This document shows, piece after piece, positions 6,188 to 8,429 of a stretch of DNA of 8,429 nucleotides. Position numbers and translations under genes: made by a program. The notes under the pieces are model-generated. The model worked only from the letters and a program-made list of their open reading frames with translations, was not told the origin of the DNA and ran no database searches. Position 1 is the first letter of the stretch, and every line of letters begins with the position of its first letter. The DNA is from Megamonas sp. UBA1792 (lineage in GTDB: Bacteria; Bacillota_C; Negativicutes; Selenomonadales; Selenomonadaceae), in assembly GCA_002315155.1 (NCBI GenBank), contig DCFY01000109.1, positions 1-8,429 of the forward strand. The letters run 5' to 3'.

Positions 6188-7033
6188 ATGAAGGTTCTTG
6201 TTACGGGAGTTACGGGGCAGCTTGGTTTCGATGTGATGCGTGAGCTAAAGAAGCGAAAAATCGAGTGCTGGGGAACGGGACGTGAGGATTTTTCGCTTAC
6301 GGATTTTGCCGCGACCAGGAAGTACATTACCGCGTATGCACCAGATGTTGTTATTCATTGTGCAGCCTATACAGCTGTGGATGCGGCAGAGAATGAGCCG
6401 GAACTTTGTACAGCAGTAAATGATGAGGCTGTACGCAATGTTGCTGAAATATGCCGCGATACTATGGCAAAACTTGTCTATATTAGTACAGACTATGTGT
6501 TTGCCGGTGAAGGCACGGAGTTTTATGTACCGGAAGCGGATAAAGCACCACAGAACGTCTATGGTCGGACGAAGCTTGCAGGAGAGCGGGCGGTGCAGGA
6601 AATTCTAAGAGAACATTTCATTGTTCGTATTTCCTGGGTATTTGGGAAGAATGGCAGAAATTTTATAAGGACAATGCTTCAGCTGGGTGAAACACATAAA
6701 GAATTGACGATTGTCGATGATCAGGTCGGTTCACCAACTTATACCGTTGATCTGGCAAAACTGCTCGTTGATTTGGCCGAAACGGAAAAATATGGTGTCT
6801 ACCATGCGACGAATGAAGGTGTTTGTTCGTGGGCAGAGTTCGCTGGTGAGGTGTTTCGTCAGGCGGGAATGAATGTGAAGGTTACGGGAGTTCCATCATC
6901 AGCGTATCCAACGAAAGCGGTGCGGCCGCATAATTCAAGGCTGAGCAAGAAATGCCTTGTAACGGCAGGGTTTGCACGACTGCCCGCGTGGCAGGATGCC
7001 GTGCGGCGCTATTTGGAGGAAATTGGACGATGA
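6188..7033 (+). CDS. rmlD: dTDP-4-dehydrorhamnose reductase
   Basis: A complete 281-residue RmlD (RfbD) enzyme, which reduces dTDP-4-dehydro-L-rhamnose to dTDP-L-rhamnose with NAD(P)H, the last step of dTDP-rhamnose supply for surface polysaccharide. It is an extended short-chain dehydrogenase: Rossmann motif G7-x2-G10-x2-G13, the family hallmark STDYVFAG at 100-107, and the catalytic Y125-x3-K129 in NVYGRTK. The GSPTYT stretch of the substrate domain and the C-terminal RPHNSRLS are also typical of RmlD. ATG at 6188 has GAGGAG five bases upstream. No rmlA, rmlB or rmlC lies in the window, so the other steps are encoded elsewhere. Its last codons overlap a small ORF by ATGA, and a GalE-like epimerase follows. 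A broader sugar-nucleotide reductase role is possible but less likely. Confidence 0.93.
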   Translation: MKVLVTGVTGQLGFDVMRELKKRKIECWGTGREDFSLTDFAATRKYITAYAPDVVIHCAAYTAVDAAENEPELCTAVNDEAVRNVAEICRDTMAKLVYISTDYVFAGEGTEFYVPEADKAPQNVYGRTKLAGERAVQEILREHFIVRISWVFGKNGRNFIRTMLQLGETHKELTIVDDQVGSPTYTVDLAKLLVDLAETEKYGVYHATNEGVCSWAEFAGEVFRQAGMNVKVTGVPSSAYPTKAVRPHNSRLSKKCLVTAGFARLPAWQDAVRRYLEEIGR

Positions 7034-7134
7034 AAGTACTCTTTGCGCATGTTGCTGCAGGGGGTATCGGATATAAAAATAAAGTTTGGTTTGACAGGCG
7101 AATGAATTGTATTTATGATAGTATTAAGTATTGA
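7030..7134 (+). CDS. Small 34-residue ORF coupled to rmlD, possibly a gene remnant
   Basis: ATG at 7030 overlaps the rmlD stop as ATGA, and GGAGGA lies nine bases upstream inside rmlD, so initiation signals are as good as those of a real downstream operon gene. The product begins MKVLFAHVAAGGIG, which resembles the first strand and glycine loop of a Rossmann-like or glycosyltransferase N-terminus. It then becomes unremarkable and stops after 34 codons. The second half overlaps the consensus promoter of the next gene. It may be the start of a lost polysaccharide gene, a leader peptide, or chance. I do not recognise a family, and expression is unproven. Confidence 0.35.
   Translation: MKVLFAHVAAGGIGYKNKVWFDRRMNCIYDSIKY
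7091..7119 (+). promoter_or_regulatory. Near-consensus promoter of the GalE-like gene
   Basis: A perfect TTGACA (7091-7096), a 17-base spacer and TATGAT (7114-7119, 5 of 6) make the best-matching promoter in the window. Transcription would start near 7126, giving a leader of about 90 bases before the ATG at 7220. It lies within the 34-codon ORF, so the epimerase can be made independently of rmlD. Confidence 0.72.
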
Positions 7135-7175
7135 TAAAGAAATTTTACATAGAGTATGTTTTTGCAGGAGCTTGC

Positions 7176-7203
7176 ATGCTTTTGCTGAAGAACACTGAAG
7201 CAT
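7176..7203 (+). other. Weak hairpin in the leader before the GalE-like gene
   Basis: ATGCTT (7176-7181) can pair with AAGCAT (7198-7203) around a 16-base loop, ending one base before the ribosome binding site AGGAGAGG. It could affect translation slightly. Six base pairs with a long loop can easily occur by chance, and no known riboswitch pattern is recognised. Confidence 0.2.
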
Positions 7204-7219
7204 AGGAGAGGTGTCGAAG

Positions 7220-8140
7220 ATGAAGGTTTTAGTTACAGGAGGAGCCGGCTTTATTGGTTCGCATTTGGTACGTAAGCTTGTAGATGAAGGCTGTGAAACT
7301 GTTGTTATAGATAATTTGAGTATAGGCGTTAAGGAAAATTTACCAGAAGGCGTTCCACTTTTAGAGATGGATGTTTGCAGTGATACGATGGATGAGATTT
7401 TTGCAGTGGAACATTTCGATGCAGTTGTACATCTTGCTGGACAGACTATGGTAGATGTATCGGTGCATGAACCAGGTTTTGATGCACGTCAGAATATCGG
7501 TGGTACGATAAGTGTGCTGGAAGCGGCACGCAAGAATGGCGTGAAGCGCGTGATTTTTGCTTCGACAGCAGCGGCTTATGGTGATGTAAAGGAAGAGGAC
7601 CTGCCGATTAAAGAGGCAATGAGTCTGTCACCGATGTCTTTTTATGGATTGAGTAAGGTAACGATGGAGCACTATTTGGAGCTCTACCATAAAATCTTTG
7701 GTCTTGACTATGTTGTGTGCCGCTTTGCAAATGTCTATGGTGAACGGCAGGGCGATGGTGGTGAGGGCGGTGTCATCAGTATTTTTACGAAGCGTGTTGC
7801 AGCAAGTCAGGATATCACGATTTTCGGTGATGGGGAGCAGACGCGGGATTTTGTTTATGCAGGCGATATTGCAGCCGGCATTTATGCAGCACTTTCCACG
7901 GAACAGGTGAATGCAGCCTATAATCTGAGTACACAGACGGAAGTGAGCTTGCGGGAACTTGTTAATATTCTTAGCAATATTGCTGGTCGTAAGATCGTAC
8001 CAAAGTATGGACCGGAACGTCAGGGCGATATCTATAAATCCATGTTGTCTAATGCACGGGCAAAGCGCGGACTTGGCTGGAAACCGCTGGTACCGCTGGA
8101 AGAAGGACTGAAGCGTACCTATGCGTATTTCGTGAAATAA
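7220..8140 (+). CDS. NAD-dependent nucleotide-sugar epimerase, GalE-like
   Basis: A 306-residue extended short-chain dehydrogenase of the UDP-glucose 4-epimerase group, which interconverts UDP-glucose/UDP-galactose or their N-acetyl forms by C4 oxidation and reduction on bound NAD. It has the Rossmann motif GGAGFIG at 7-13, acidic D31 after the second strand (NAD preference), HLAGQ at 71-75, S115-T116 in the catalytic strand, and the catalytic pair Y142-x3-K146 (YGLSK). The ending GLGWKPLVPLEEGLKRT is typical of the family. At 306 residues it belongs to the shorter Gram-positive/archaeal-type epimerases, not the 338-residue E. coli type. ATG at 7220 is preferred over GTG at 7211 because the binding site GGAGAGG overlaps that GTG and sits eight bases before the ATG. 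Next to rmlD it probably feeds surface polysaccharide. Substrate is uncertain; a uronate epimerase or 4,6-dehydratase is less likely. Confidence 0.88.
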   Translation: MKVLVTGGAGFIGSHLVRKLVDEGCETVVIDNLSIGVKENLPEGVPLLEMDVCSDTMDEIFAVEHFDAVVHLAGQTMVDVSVHEPGFDARQNIGGTISVLEAARKNGVKRVIFASTAAAYGDVKEEDLPIKEAMSLSPMSFYGLSKVTMEHYLELYHKIFGLDYVVCRFANVYGERQGDGGEGGVISIFTKRVAASQDITIFGDGEQTRDFVYAGDIAAGIYAALSTEQVNAAYNLSTQTEVSLRELVNILSNIAGRKIVPKYGPERQGDIYKSMLSNARAKRGLGWKPLVPLEEGLKRTYAYFVK

Positions 8141-8161
8141 GAAATACAGGTACATTATAAA

Positions 8162-8195
8162 GGGGAGTGCAGTATAATGTGCACTCCCCCGTTTG
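8162..8195. terminator. GC-rich hairpin terminator between convergent genes
   Basis: GGGGAGTGCA (8162-8171) pairs perfectly with TGCACTCCCC (8180-8189) around an 8-base loop, 21 bases after the epimerase stop. The following T run is poor (GTTTGAG) on the plus strand and short (TTTAT) on the minus strand. Its position between convergent genes supports a bidirectional terminator. Confidence 0.7.
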
Positions 8196-8225
8196 AGTTG
8201 ATTTGAACTATTGTTTAGTGATGAT

Positions 8226-8429
8226 TTATTCTTTGATGATAAGTGCCATGAAAATAAGATTGCCCGCGGAGGCATTGTTTTCAATACTGTGCCCTTCACC
8301 GTTTGGACAGTAAGTGGTATCACCGGCTTTGATGCTGAGCTCCTTACCATTATCGCTGTAAAGCCCGGAACCTTGCAGGATATAATAGGTTTCGGTATTG
8401 CCATGGTGTTCATGGTAGCCGATGGAGCA
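8226..8429 (-). CDS. Cupin-domain protein (C-terminal 67 residues; 5' end outside window)
   Basis: Minus-strand reading from the right edge to TAA at 8228-8226 gives the last 67 residues of a small cupin-fold protein. The first cupin motif is visible as GYHEHHGNTETYYILQGSG, with metal ligands H-x-H and E. The second motif includes GDTTYCPNGEGHSIENN with the last histidine ligand. This matches single-domain cupin_2 proteins of about 100-120 residues, so perhaps half is missing. Such proteins include isomerases, dioxygenases and sugar-binding forms, so no reaction can be named. It is convergent with the epimerase gene, with a shared hairpin between. Confidence 0.85.
   Translation of the reverse strand, partial: CSIGYHEHHGNTETYYILQGSGLYSDNGKELSIKAGDTTYCPNGEGHSIENNASAGNLIFMALIIKE

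Noticed and set aside
7628..8413. Open frame of 261 codons on the minus strand opposite the epimerase
   Set aside because: It lies antisense to a clearly functional epimerase and out of frame with the real cupin gene; its translation has no recognisable motif and is rich in odd Cys, His and Ile runs.

Overview
The window looks like chromosomal DNA of an anaerobic Firmicute, most plausibly a Negativicute (Selenomonas/Megasphaera/Mitsuokella-like). This placement is an inference from mid-range base composition, strong GGAGG-type ribosome binding sites, ATG/GTG starts, a PAS-GGDEF protein beside an ArlRS/PhoPR-like two-component pair, and a dTDP-rhamnose-type reductase. No 16S or other decisive marker is present. 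Coding density is high and no stretch over about 220 bases lacks a gene.

Left part (1-1851): the start of an MdtG-like MFS efflux transporter reads leftward off the edge. Divergent from it is a LysR-family regulator, followed after 34 bases by a small FlK-like hotdog thioesterase. The 144-base divergent spacer (387-530) holds a 14-base perfect palindrome and a second TTGCAA box, a likely LysR operator. The set looks like a regulator controlling an exporter and a CoA-ester hydrolase.

Middle (1852-5523): an OmpR-family response regulator and its histidine kinase overlap by 17 bases. They are preceded by four TTA-type hexamers in strict 11-base register ending 10 bases before a -10 box, the layout of a Pho-box-like activator site. 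Next comes a near-consensus promoter and a diguanylate cyclase with a degenerate receiver-like N-terminus, a PAS domain and a GGDEF domain lacking the inhibitory I-site. A long hairpin closes this block.

Right part (5550-8429): a leftward universal stress protein with ATP-binding motif; then a rightward pair of nucleotide-sugar enzymes, rmlD (dTDP-4-dehydrorhamnose reductase) and a GalE-like epimerase. They are separated by a 186-base gap that holds a 34-codon ORF overlapping rmlD by ATGA and, inside that ORF, a very strong promoter for the epimerase. A strong hairpin separates the epimerase from the convergent C-terminal part of a cupin protein that runs off the right edge.

I see no CRISPR array, transposon, tRNA, rRNA or phage gene. 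I found no clearly new multi-gene system. The most unusual signals are regulatory (the 11-base repeats), the ATGA-coupled mini-ORF with its embedded promoter, and the FlK-like thioesterase under apparent LysR control.
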